From positions 1 to 64,000 of the forward strand of contig JAYMGJ010000051.1 in the NCBI GenBank assembly GCA_037178675.1: a stretch of 64,000 nucleotides of DNA, in the 5' to 3' direction. This document shows positions 20,720 to 34,246 of the stretch, piece after piece. Numbering within the stretch: the first letter of the stretch is position 1; each line of letters begins with the position of its first letter. A program made the position numbers and the translations under genes. The notes under the pieces were generated by a model. It was given only the letters and a program-made list of their open reading frames with translations. It was not told the DNA's origin and did not search any database. This stretch comes from Scleroderma bovista. Its lineage: Eukaryota > Basidiomycota > Agaricomycetes > Boletales > Sclerodermataceae.

Positions 20720-21690
20720 ACACTTATCTATGTTATCTGGTTATCTAATTGGGTCTTGTTTTCTACCCTGTTGAAGTCACTCCTGAGTGCTGCAGTAATT
20801 GCTGAAGTAGGCTGTAGTAGGTCTTTCTCTCTAATTAGTGAGGGAACAGTGGTACAGTACCATTACTAACAGCTGACATAAGTGGTGCCATACAGGTGGA
20901 TTCTGCAGCTGGGCGGTGAGCAATGGCCAAATAGAGTATCTGCAAAAAAAATGAACGCATGCATAACTCAACCGACTTATGAGGTTTATGTGCCCCTGGG
21001 ATTGACGCATCTCATTGGTGGAGTACCTATGGAATATTGTAAGCCCATCAGCATAGATCCTGGCAATGGCCTGGGCCTGGAAGCCCTTCGAATTCTGGAC
21101 AACGACCAAATGGCTAGTGGCTAACTCACTGCTGACTCACAAACACAGTATTCACTGCCTGTACAAGTCAACCAGTTGTAAATAGCCGTGTCTGCGGTGG
21201 ACGAGGATAGTGCTTCCAGGATAAGAAGAATGCCTTGAATAAATAACATTCTGATCGGTGGCGTGGCCTCGCAGACAAATGGGAGGCGATTGGGTAGGAT
21301 TGGGTCTGCGTTAGTAAGAACACAAGAAGCCGTGGAAGTCAGAATCGAGCCGGTGGTGTTATCGTATCCGGTACTTTAAGGTACATAGCACGCTTCCTTG
21401 TGCTCTCGCGTCGCTCACATCTCCTCACACTGAGCAGCTACCCCCAGGCTTGATAGTGGCGGTCCCATACTATTCAGATGATATGATCATTTTGCATACT
21501 CCATATTATCGTCCCTTCAACGTATCTTTACATCAATGGAATTCTTCCGATGAATTAAGTCTGTTGATCACTAAGGTCGAACCTCAAACAAAAGGATCTC
21601 TCCTGTAAACTCCAAGCCCTAGTTACCGGTGGCTGCTTGATGTTACTTTGACTCTTCATTTCAACATAAGGATCATGACCGCCATGCTCA
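20720..21690. other. Intergenic, nothing firm
   Basis: A short plus-strand open frame (20882-21124) encodes LGGEQWPNRVSAKKMNAC... but lacks any recognisable domain. No other gene signal seen. Confidence 0.35.
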
Positions 21691-22260
21691 CCTTACTTGG
21701 TTGTGCTGGTCGTCGACGTGATCATGCGGGTGGTGGTGGCCAGCCGTCAGCGTCATCGGTAGTTGTAATCGTGGTCGTGTTCGTGTTCGTCATGGTGGGG
21801 TACTAAGCGTGCAGTGGTGATGTTGGCCAGTCGCTGTCATTGTTGTTGTCGTGCGGTTTGGCTAATTACTACGTACTAATTACAACATGTAGTGCTACAT
21901 GCGTGGTGGTGGCCGCGCGTCCTTCGCTGCACGTTGGTGAAGGGGGTGGGGGGTTATCGGTAGTGCACTGGCTGGTGATGGTGATGGATCATCGATCATT
22001 ATGGGTTTGGTGACGATTGGCATTGGTGATGGAAACATCGTTGTCCCACGTGGTGTGGTGATTGGTGGGGCCGCGTCGTTGATTGGTTATGGTGCCATGG
22101 TTGCTGTTCTCGTATATGGCCTGTCGTGCGTCATCGTGCTGCTGGCTGAAGGTGGGGTAAGCCGCCATTCTTGTGTTTGACCCAATGTGCCGCTGGCTGG
22201 GGGTGGGGTGGCCACCAAGTTTTTGTGCGTGATTGATGGTGGGGCAACAGGACGTGGTAC
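21690..22260. repeat. GTGGTGGTCGTG-rich block (inverted copy of the ACGACGACA family)
   Basis: Words such as GGGTGGTGGTGGCC, CGTGGTCGTGTTCGTGTTCG and TTGTTGTCGTGCGG are the reverse complement of those in the 17.5-18.3 kb block. A small internal duplication is visible: GCTGGCTGAAGGTGGGGTAA followed by GCTGGCTGGGGGTGGGGTGG. Confidence 0.5.
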
Positions 22261-22974
22261 GTGCTAAGCATCGGAACATTGCAGAAACGACTACAAACAC
22301 ACCAGAAACTGTTAGAATGCACCAAGAAACTGCCAGACCTTCCTATTGAGCCTGCAAGACGGCGCTCAGACAACTCGAACGCTATCAGAAACATTGAGGG
22401 CACAAACGGATGTGCCAGGCGTTGGGAACGACATGAAAAAATGGGCTGCAGAATGTTAGAATGCATCGAAAGACAAGTCACAAAACTCAGTTGTTGGGCT
22501 GGAAATCGAGCGATGCATGCTGATCGATTATGAAGTGTCGGCATTGACGACGTAGAAGCAGTGTACGACTGAATGCGCTGATCGATGTCCTGGGCACCGC
22601 AAGTCGAAGGATCAGATCTTTGGATGAGTCGAAAGTGGAGATAGTGTTGGGCACAGATGAGGCGATTGTGGCTCGTGGACAACCTCTTGCCTTTTCACTC
22701 GATGCATTTAGCACGAGACTTAACTCAATCACTGACATCCCACATGTTCCAAATGCCACTGACTGGGTGAAACGTGGGGCTTGTCTTGACAACAAAGAAT
22801 GGGGCCTAAAGCATCGGTATGATCAAACGATATCAATGATACTCAGAAGTCGGGTGCAGTGTAATAGTGACCAAATTAATTGCCGCAATCCATTACATAG
22901 CCCTATGATTGTGACAGTCCATTCCATAATTCCAATCCCCACAGGCCACGGGAGACCTGACAGCAATCAATCTT
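22261..22974. other. Unassigned region, overlapping ORFs on both strands
   Basis: Overlapping open frames exist on both strands (22131-22682 minus, 22261-22533 plus, 22620-23072 plus). None shows a recognised motif, and the last overlaps the 3' end of laccase 1. I do not support a gene here. Confidence 0.3.
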
Positions 22975-25058
22975 CTATTGGTCCGTACTTGGCAGGCTAT
23001 TGTAAATGGGACAAAGATTCTCCCATGCAGCTACAGGTGGTCAGTCAGACTCATTCTAAACACCTAAATTGACCATCAACACGTACAGTCCACAACGTCG
23101 GCCTGGGCAGTTCCATCGGGATTCTCGGCAAACACGATTGCCATACCTCTGCAACCAAGGTCAAGAGCCAATACTTCATAAGTTCAATAGATTACTAACC
23201 TTTGCAAATGCCAATCAATGTGACTGAGCGGTGGCAATTAATATCGTATCCCTGAGGAGCCGTGTAGGGACATACCAATGCAAAAACCAAGGACCAGAAT
23301 TGTCAGTGAAGAAACGGATAGTAACGTTATCGGATGTGATGCCATTGTTGAGGCCAATGTTGACAGTATCACGGCGGACGGGGTTAACATAGTTGTAAGC
23401 CGTGCTACTGGCGCTTCTCACAACAGAGAACGCATGCTGTAACAGTTGATTGAACACATGCAGAAGTAAGATCACGCTTACTTACACCGTGCAGGTGGAA
23501 CGGATGCTGCTATAGGTCAGCAAACACTTTGCATGAACCGTGACTAGTGCTTACAGGTGTATTCAGGAACGTCGTCGGCATCGAAATCTCTATGACCTTG
23601 TTGAGCGGTAACGTGTAAACTAATCCTTGAGGTGCTAGCTGGGAAGCACTGAGCGCTCCACTTAGGATTTGCAATAATACCGGCGTGGTGGGAGGTCGAT
23701 ACGTTTCCCCGTTCATATAGAATAGCAGTGAAGTATTATCCATAATCGAAACCAGGTCGATGGAGACGTCGGCACCACCAGGGTAAGGGAGTCCAGGAAC
23801 AAGCGAATCACCATAAGCATGGAGATTTGTTTCGATAAGGGGATTGACAGGCGGCCATGTACCGTTTACGGGTTCCGTCTCTGGTCCAGCCCCGACATAG
23901 CGGAGGATGGCCGAGTTCAACCCATTTGTGAAGTTAGAAGCGTAGCTCCCTGGCAAAGCACGTATCCAATAGTTATCGACAGGCTGATTAGCCTCCAAAA
24001 TAAACGAGTATCGCTGTCCAACATAAATAGGTATTTCGTTGACGACGAGCGGAAGCGTGGTTTGTCCATCGGCTTCAATGACGGTGAGATTATGATTGAC
24101 GATTGAAAATAGAATATGCGGTTTGCAGGCCATGTTGATCAACCTGAAACGGTATCTTTTGCCTTGTTCGACAGTGATAACCGAGAGGGGCACATCGGGT
24201 CCACCAGGATATCTTCCAAGTCCATTGATAAGGATTGCGGCCGGATTATCAGCGGCTGCAACATTGTAGGCGATGGTATGATACCTATAAGGTGCGTCAG
24301 TGGTATCACAATTTGGGACTCCTACGCGGCTAACCAGTCCAGCAACGTAATGACTGTCGAAGCTGAAAGGAACCGGTAAATACCATTCCGAAAATAAGAA
24401 CTCAGAATAGCATACCGTCATCAACATCGTATAGGTGGCGGTAGGGATCATTCTCATCATAAATCACTATCGGTCCACGCAAACCATCGCAGTACTGGAG
24501 GTTGAAATGCGAGTGGTACCAAAAAGTCCCTGCCTGCTGATCGACGTCGAAGCTATATAGGAAGGAGTCTCCAGATACGATTGGGCATTGTGTCACGAAT
24601 GCAGCTCCATCCATGGCGTTGCTGTGATGCTGGAAAAGTCCATGCCAATGCTTGTTGGGAGGACGGGTGAGCTATAGACTTCAGAGTAGTCTTAGAGAGA
24701 CCTACAATGGATGTGCTTTTATTCATGGACTCATCAGTAAGCAAGTCCGTGACGTTGATGTTCAGATGATCGCCCTGCATATGTCGTGAATCCAACAGCA
24801 AAACCCAGAGTTATTATTGTTGGCACCTTGCATGCCGTGATGAGGGGCCCAGGCGTTGTACCGTTCACAACAATGGCACTTGAATGAGATCCAGCGTGAG
24901 CAGAGCACACAAACCCTGACTTGTAGGACATACCTTCTGTTGAAGCCATCTGGTGCAACATACGCATTGCTGACGACGAGACCCGTGTTTTGGATCGTAG
25001 CAGTAGTCACTGATATGAGAGCCAGGCAGGACCAGAGCTTCAACGTCGGCCGCCGCAT
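22975..25058 (-). CDS. Laccase 1 (multicopper oxidase), 11 exons, intact
   Basis: Secreted copper oxidase of phenols, 521 residues. Exons by conservation: 24934-25058, 24827-24878, 24706-24774, 24416-24650, 24335-24362, 23555-24284, 23486-23509, 23276-23436, 23200-23223, 23087-23148, 22975-23030. All borders are GT-AG and the introns are 45-56 bp. The start is the ATG at 25058 ([17 protein letters not shown], a signal peptide); upstream TTG is not a start. All four copper segments are present: HWHGLFQ, WYHSH, HPFHLHGH and HCHIDWHL. The protein ends [15 protein letters not shown] as laccases do. The residue ten positions after the T1 copper Cys is Met rather than the Leu or Phe usual in fungi, which predicts a low-potential enzyme. 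Splicing is inferred; no lesion seen. Confidence 0.9.
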
Positions 25059-25110
25059 CTCGACGCTCTTCAACTGGTAAATCCTAGAGCACGGTGAACT
25101 TTCTCAGGTG

Positions 25111-25116
25111 TTATAA
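25111..25116 (-). promoter_or_regulatory. Candidate TATA element of laccase 1
   Basis: TTATAA lies 53 bp upstream of the laccase 1 ATG on the coding strand. Spacing is plausible for a fungal TATA box but a palindromic six-mer is weak evidence. Confidence 0.3.
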
Positions 25117-25119
25117 GTG

Positions 25120-25558
25120 AACCGAAAGTCGTACGTTCCATCCGGAGCCAGCGCTGAAGGCTATTCCATTACGAGCTCTCTGATTCCGCATGTCAACCTG
25201 TCAATGCAAGCGGTGAGCATGATTGAGTGCCGCACTTACTTACGGCAAATTAACACGCTAACGCCTTGCTAGCGCCGCCCCGCGGAGGTACGTCGGCACA
25301 GATCAATCATTTGAATTTTGAAATCTTCCAACTGATCCGGGCTGTGCAGCTTGAGGCGGGTTGTAACGGTGATATTCTGAAAAGTACATTTTTGTTGCGT
25401 GGCGGCACTGGTCTGGCGTTGAGAGACTAATCTCAAAGAAAGTATCACTAAAGTATCGCAAAGCGAGATACATTTGGGACTTCAAAATACAGAGTCCAGG
25501 ATGATCTTATAATAGGACTACCAATATGAATTACAACAAAACACGCGTAGACCATTGA
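25120..25558. other. Laccase 1 upstream / RCC1-PHD downstream spacer
   Basis: About 440 bp between the laccase 1 promoter and the stop codon of the RCC1-PHD gene. No further gene or clear motif recognised. Confidence 0.5.
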
Positions 25559-28047
<2,489 letters not shown>

Positions 28048-28049
28048 TG

Positions 28050-28325
28050 CTTCTGTTTTTGGGTCTTCGCTCTATTTACGACAGGACTTCCACAGCAGCC
28101 AGCAAGTACACAAAACTAGCGGTAAATACACCGACAGTTCATATTCCAACTGAGATCGGAAACCACAGTCCGATTACGCCCCGTCCCCCGATCCGAAGAC
28201 GACTGTGTACATTAGGAGTTAGTTTGATAAATGAGACACAAAAACGTGTCACTAACGCAATGTAATTCCGATGCGCTCTATCTGGCACTGATGAATGGAA
28301 GGGCTAAGCTATACGCGCACGAAAT
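28050..28325. other. Spacer between RCC1-PHD and Zn2Cys6 genes
   Basis: The promoter of the minus-strand RCC1-PHD gene and the terminator of the neighbouring upstream gene should lie here. A plus-strand 79-codon ORF (28026-28265) has no domain and is regarded as chance. Confidence 0.4.
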
Positions 28326-31300
28326 CTATAACATGAAGGAAATGCGCACCTCGTAATCGTCCCCTGTCAGGATCAGGCTGTCCCCGTGCACCAGGGTCAA
28401 CGAAAAGGCAGGCAGAGTTGGTCCGCTTTGCTTTGCCTTGCCCACGTTATCTTTGTCTTTCCCCTTTCCTTTACCTTTCCCCTTACCTTGGGTAGGCACT
28501 ACCACGTCTGATCCGATGGGGTCCTTGGTCCGTGGTGCAGAGACCGGTCCGTCAGGACCCTGAATCTGGTCGTGACCCACATTGGTAGATCCATGATCCC
28601 GGATCTCCCCATCCTCCATAACGACATTGGGAACTTCCTCGGCAGAGCCCATAGATCCCCAAGAATCAGCAACTTGGTCCTGAGAGGTAAAAGTACCCAA
28701 TTCCATGCTTAGGGACCCACCATCCTGGTTCATCTCCGCCATAACAATGTCGGGCGGTTCGCCAGCAGCGGTGAAAGTATAGCCAGCTTGGTCGTCGACC
28801 CCCGATGTATGAGCCTGCACACCAAGCTGTATGTGATCCTCCATAACAACGTCCGGTATTTCTCTACTCCTAGCGGACCCCCTACCAGCTGCGGAAGAAT
28901 CTTGGATTGGCTCCTCCGTGACAGCGCTGGGAGTTCTATCACCAACACTTGGACCTGCGGTAGCAACGGAATTATTGCCAGCTTGGCCTGCCCGCTCCTC
29001 AGACGGAACACCATTTGTTTGACGAGACAACACCACAACCTGGTCTACCGATTCCTCTGGAAGTAGACTCCCCGCTTGATGAGACGCAACCTGGTCTATC
29101 TGCTCCTTCGGTGGCAGATATCCCGTTTGATGGAACGCAAATTGAATTATCCGTTCCTCCGGCGGTAGACCTCCCGTGTGATGAGACGCGATCTGAGCTT
29201 CTTCTGGCGGTAGACCTCTCTTCTGATGTGAGGCAGCCTGGTCTATCCATTCCTCCGGCGGTAGATATCCCGTTTGATGTGACGCGGCCTGAGTTACCAC
29301 TTCTTCTGGCGGTAGACCTCTCTTCTGATGTGAGGCACCCTGGTCTATTCGTACCTCCGGTGGTAGACCTCCCGTTTGATGGGATGCAAACTGGTCTATC
29401 CCTTGCTCTGGGTGCAAGCCCCCGGTTTGATGGAACGCAGTTTGATCTAGCACTTCCTTTGACGTTAGACCGCCAATTTGATGGGAAGCCGACGCCGCAT
29501 TAACTGCTCGGTCCCCATAAACAGCAGCTGGCAGAACAGGAACGTCGTGATACCCCCCTTTCGGAACAAAGTGCAACGTCACTTCCTCTCCTAGACAAAG
29601 CATAACAACCGGTGTCTTCTTGGCATACAAAACCTTCCACTACACACCTCGTCGGCGGGTCGAGTCAAGTAACGTCAATAAATAATGCCTCGCGCTCATT
29701 GATCAGCGTACACTCACTCTTTTATGAGTCCCCGTTGACGACCACGCCAACACGGATATCTGATCAAACCAGGGCCTCTCGAGCTGTCCGTACCATGTCG
29801 CCAAATTAGCCAGATAAAGATATGCTCTGGCAATGCAGTGTGGGACACCGCCCGGAAGGGTGAGCATCGGTGGATCTCGATCAGTTGCAGTACCAATTTT
29901 AGTTGCATACGTAAAAAATGGACCTGTACAATCCACCAGTTGTGCAGATTAGTTCGCCGAATAGGAGGGCGAGTGATAGGGGATACTTGCTCGAAGCGCC
30001 TTCACGACTCAACATCACATGTCGTTGGATGTCTTCCAAGAATTCATTGGCCATCCCTTGAAGCTCCTCCTTGTTCCCCGTAAAGACATGCAACGCTTTA
30101 ACGCCCTCCTTGAAAATATACATGTACGTTTTCATCCCGGAGTCCCAGGTAGCTTCCTCCAGGCCAATATGGTGGGAGACGTTGTGCAAAGGGCGGATAA
30201 CGATCGATGAATTGTACACGTCCCGCAATTTGAACAGCGGATCTGGCTTTCCCAGTGCGCTTTTGGAGGCTATCTTTTTTTCCAAATGTCGCCAATCAGC
30301 ATACCCTCCCAGATCAGCCAGCAGAAAACAGGACAAATCAATATCATACCTTACATTCCAAGCTTTTACATATCTGGTGGCGGAACAATGTTTGGGTATT
30401 GATCATGCCACATTGACGACAGAACCAGCCTCTCGGGAAAAACTCGCTGGGTTCAAAGTGGGCGAGAAGATCCAACGGTATATGGCAGTGATAGTGTGAC
30501 CTGATATCACGTGGACGATGTTTTGGGGCCTTTTCCGTTACCATTGTTTCTACTTCTGCCTCTTCCTCTGCATGTGAGTGTCTCTCCACCGCTGATGCCG
30601 CGCCCGTCTCCGTCTCTCCGGAACCAGTCCACCAAGGGCGGGATACATCTAGCACGGCAGCTTTCGCCGCGCCAGATACTGCCGTTTGTGTAGCATTACC
30701 TGGTGAATTGTCTGATAAAAACGTTTCTCCACCAGGTGCCCACTCAAGACCGATATGCCATCGAATAAGACCACGGGCAGCTCCACCCGTGTCATCGACC
30801 TCACACTCTATAATCTCTTCCTGAAAAAATTCATCGTCAACAGAGACAAATTAGACTCGTCCATCCCGCACGCACACGTAATTCGGAAATAAAGAAGTAG
30901 CCAAGACACGTGTATCCATATTCCGAGGGTATCGGACATGGATTAATGTGGCACGCTCTGGAGCACCATATCAGGACTGGCACGAGCAACTCTTGGGCAT
31001 CCAACAGAACCTGGACGTCAGGAGGTCTCTTGATGGGAGCTGTAACGCCCAGTGATTGTGATGGTTCCTCCATCACTGAAACAATACAACATTGTTATAA
31101 ATGAGCAATGAGCTCACCGAGACGCTATGGAGTGGGCTGTGCCCTCACCGACATCATGCACCTCCACGTTGGAGGCCGCTGGAAACATCAAAACCGGCTC
31201 CTCAGGCTCGGTAGCTGATTCTAGCTGAGGAGGATGCAACGCAGTATCGTTGGAGGCAATGACTAGCAGTGGCTCCATCAACTGTCGCACGCCGTACGGG

Positions 31301-32744
31301 GGGAAATCAGGTGCCTGACTAGTGCTAGGACAGCTATTGGGATAACTTTGCTGATAGGTCGTATCAACCAAGGAGTGCACTTGCGTCTCGGGCTGTTGCG
31401 GTTCCGCATGTGTAATAACTTGTTCAGGGGGTATTTGTGCGCCACCGCATGATATGGGGGTATTGTGCGCTCGAATAGCTGCCAAACTTTGTTCGGCGCT
31501 ACAGTGGCTAGGAATATCTCCCCAACAGCGCGCTTCCACATCTTCTCGGGGCTGTGCCAGGGTCCGAGCGCAATTATCGACAGCCTCTGTTACAGCAGAA
31601 ACCAATGGTCGAAGGGCGGACGAGTCGCATAGATAACTCCACAGCCTGCGATGTGAGATTTCTTTAAAACCAGGAACTGTAGGTGTGGAGAGAAATCGGA
31701 CATACATGGAGATATTCAAGGTGAGAGGACCTGACCATGTATCTTGTGGGTAGTTGTCATGAATGATTAATATTGGTGTTTCGGAGTCTATCCAGGCAAG
31801 TCCACTGGTTGCCTTTTTGAGGTTGGGAAATATGACCAAGAGGTCAGCTCGTGACTGAAAGCGAGCGTGAGATATATACAGGATTTGATGGAATGATGGG
31901 AAAACTATACTTACATGCGTCCATACCCGCGGTCGGCCAATAAATGGGGTGCGATGTGGGGGATCAGCATTCGCAAAAAATTGAGCAGCTTTCTTGCTCG
32001 AAGGCTTGATAAATGACCATTTTGGCTCCGGGGGGCCTACTGGTTGAACATCCACGAGAGCAGACAGGACTGCAGATTTCTCTGTAGCCTTTGCAGCCTT
32101 GGGTCGCCGTGGAGGTTGCTCGTCCCCAAATGAATCTATTACAACCTTTTTCGACCGCTTCTTCGGGGATATAGTCCCTTGTGGGCTCGCACATCGTTTT
32201 GTGGGGATAGACTTCCTTGGCTGTCTCGTGAGCTGCTTCCCATCGTTGAAAAGTATCTTCCTTGCAGCCCGAAAAGACGATAAGCGGGAGTAATGAAGTA
32301 AACTAGTAGTACGTACCCATCTTCCGCAGCCTCCGCTCCCACTACCATATGCAATGCGGAGCCTTCTGCTCCGCTCTCAGGACGCTTATTTTTCGTAAGT
32401 TTAGAAATTTTCGGTCCAGGGAGGACATCATATCCATCCCCGACACGTATACATGTTCTCCCTGACTTTGCGCACCGCCCACACTTCGGTAAAGCGCGTG
32501 AACACGCCTGAGCGATAGAGGTGCAATACTGGCAACGCCGTGGAACAACGAATTTTGATTTCTTATTCCCTTTGTCGCAGAGCTCGAAGATAAAAGCTGG
32601 ATCGACAGCTTCGTGGTATGTCCCTGGTTCTGGAAGGGTTGTAGGTCTGCGCACGGGTGTGCCCCATGCTTGGACGATGTCTGGGATGTCAGTGTCTAGT
32701 TGGCCTTGTTTAGTTGCTGGTTCGGGCTCGCCCTCCATGACCAT
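28326..32744 (-). CDS. Large Zn(II)2Cys6-type protein with 17-residue tandem repeats
   Basis: The start at 32744 gives MVMEGEPEPATKQ. Six cysteines at residues 71, 74, 81, 88, 91 and 98 follow the C-x2-C-x6-C-x6-C-x2-C-x6-C fungal binuclear cluster pattern. A following exon has a basic segment SPKKRSKKV, a likely nuclear signal. Later exons encode VGPPEPKWSFIKPSSKKAAQ, WIDSETPILIIHDNYPQDTW, PSEYGYTCLGYFFISELRV and RWHIGLEWAPGGE. A short Cys/His block, RGWFCRQCGMINTQTLFRHQ, follows. The order matches a large uncharacterised family in mushrooms. The last exon holds nine 17-residue repeats and a Lys/Gly tail. It may be a DNA-binding regulator, but no canonical fungal transcription-factor middle domain is recognisable. 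Exon borders were checked only in part. Confidence 0.65.
29021..29495 (-). repeat. Coding 51-bp minisatellite, nine copies
   Basis: Nine units of 17 codons with consensus ASHQTGGLPPEERIDQ follow one another in the last exon of the Zn2Cys6 gene; one copy is two residues short. The unit length is a multiple of three, so copy changes would not shift the frame. The antisense strand is also open across the array. Confidence 0.85.
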
Positions 32745-32874
32745 TGACTTGAATGTCCATAACTGTAGCAGCGCTTAGCTGTCAGTGGATCCATGCACTG
32801 ACTTCCTAAACAAGCCTTTTGTTCACACCACTAGTTCAAAGGCTGAGCGTCTCTTTGTCATACATACGTCTGGC

Positions 32875-33317
32875 ATGTCTTCATCGCAAACCACGGAAGA
32901 AACCTACGAATCACAGAATGACCAGCGACTGGACGAACTGCATTCCAAAATACGAACATTGAGAGGCGCAAGTGGCACTGTCATTTATTCCAATCACAAG
33001 ACAAACCTTTGAACCAGGTTACCACCGACATATACGATGATGCAGAACGCCAGAACCTGACTCTCGACAATACCGTGCGTTCGTATTGCGTACGTATCCA
33101 AAGACTTACTGTATATGTTGTACAGAACGACACCTTTTCTTCTCTGTCGTCCTCACTATCACACTCCTCGCGCCGTGCTGCGCAAGCCTTTGGTCTTTCT
33201 GGGCCTGGAGGTGTTCGTCAAATGCGCATCATTTTGTACACAGCTGCTGGGTTGCTCCTTCTTTGGGTACTTTGGCAGTTGAAAGGCTTCTGGTGGGCTT
33301 CCTCGGGCGAAGTTTAG
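32875..33317 (+). CDS. Sft1/Bet1-type Qc-SNARE, 3 exons
   Basis: Golgi/ER-Golgi vesicle fusion protein of 113 residues. Exons are 32875-32967, 33018-33074 and 33126-33317. The protein reads QNDQRLDELHSKIRTLRG, then VTTDIYDDAERQNLTLDNT, then NDTFSSLSSSLSHSSRRAAQ, the SNARE helix pattern. A C-terminal membrane anchor IILYTAAGLLLLWVLWQL follows with a short tail. Intron 1 (32968-33017) begins GCAAGT, a non-canonical GC-AG donor with otherwise perfect consensus; using it restores LRG-VTTD in phase. Intron 2 is GT-AG. A V-T-x-D-I-Y-x-x-A linker is typical of Bet1/Sft1 relatives. It is divergent from the Zn2Cys6 gene, whose ATG lies 130 bp away. Sft1 versus Bet1 is not decided by eye. Confidence 0.75.
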
Positions 33318-33319
33318 GG

Positions 33320-34246
33320 CATGTATGCATTCACACCGCCTAAAGCGAACATGATCCTGATATTGCACATCGCTGTCTCAATTAGGTGAATTTTATTACC
33401 TTCATTGACTTTATATGCATACCTAGTATATGGCAGGACCATGTCGCTTCTACTTTCGGATGACGAAATCATGCTACCTCAGTAAGAAGATGAATGTGTA
33501 CTATCCGCATCAGAAAGAAAGGCAGGTCATGCAAGGATTTGACATTGAGCCATCTGACTTGGAGCTGGTACCAAAATGGGACGGTTGCGCTCTCCTCAGA
33601 AATGCACCCGTTCTTTACAAATGGTCGAGTTGTGGCAGGCTCGGTAGATGTTTTGTTGAGCAGTTAAGTAAAACAGAAAATGGCACTATTGAGCGCTGAG
33701 CAGGACTCGACGGCGTGCATTGTTTTCCCCTACGATGCTTTTCAGTATCCTTCGACAGCATTGTTTGTGGCTCGGAGCCCCGCATTGAAGGATCAATGCT
33801 GTCGTCTTCGAATTAGCAATGGATGTACCGAGACCATTGTGCGACAAGCACTTGGGTGTCGGTCAATAACTCATTGACGGGCTGTTCGCACAGTTAAGAT
33901 GCAAAAGTAAAGGACTTCTTGTCTTTACAAAAGCCCCTCCCACGAACATACTAGACAGTCCAGGTCATCTGCTTCAGGAATCTTTCACACTCCTCTATAT
34001 TCAGCGCATTCCTTTGGGATGGCATCCATAGCCTTGAGGCAACCATATCAGTCAAGATGTTCCAAATGAGAACTCATCGCCGATGCGCCTCACCCTTCTG
34101 CGAGTGACCTTTTCCCCATCTATTAATGAAACGGAACGTTGATGGAACAAGGAAAGTTTTTCCCCGCACACAAATACAGGTGATTTACCGTACATATGGA
34201 TCAATTATACAAGCTACGTCATGAGTGTCTAACTAGCACTGATCAG
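33320..34246. other. Spacer with a weak plus-strand gene candidate (33438-33870)
   Basis: From ATG at about 33440 a short exon (MSLLLSDDEIMLPQ) can be spliced over a 44-bp GTAAGA...CAG intron. It joins a frame reading SWYQNGTVALSSEMHPFF up to a TAA near 33666, and a further open segment runs to 33877. Composition looks coding but I recognise no family and the joins are speculative. Confidence 0.25.

Noticed and set aside
24285..24460. Apparent frameshift in laccase 1 after YDVDD
   Set aside because: A 53-bp intron, a 28-nt exon and a 50-bp intron restore [12 protein letters not shown]; laccases 2 and 3 have the same 28-nt exon.
24651..24705. Alternative 34-bp intron in laccase 1 giving [11 protein letters not shown]
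   Set aside because: A 55-bp intron ending CAACAAG restores the canonical TSIHWHG and matches laccases 2 and 3, which splice at the same place.
29015..29503. 162-codon plus-strand ORF with its own 17-residue repeats
   Set aside because: It is the antisense of the 51-bp coding minisatellite; a repeat unit divisible by three keeps the antisense frame open automatically, and the sense frame fits the conserved gene.
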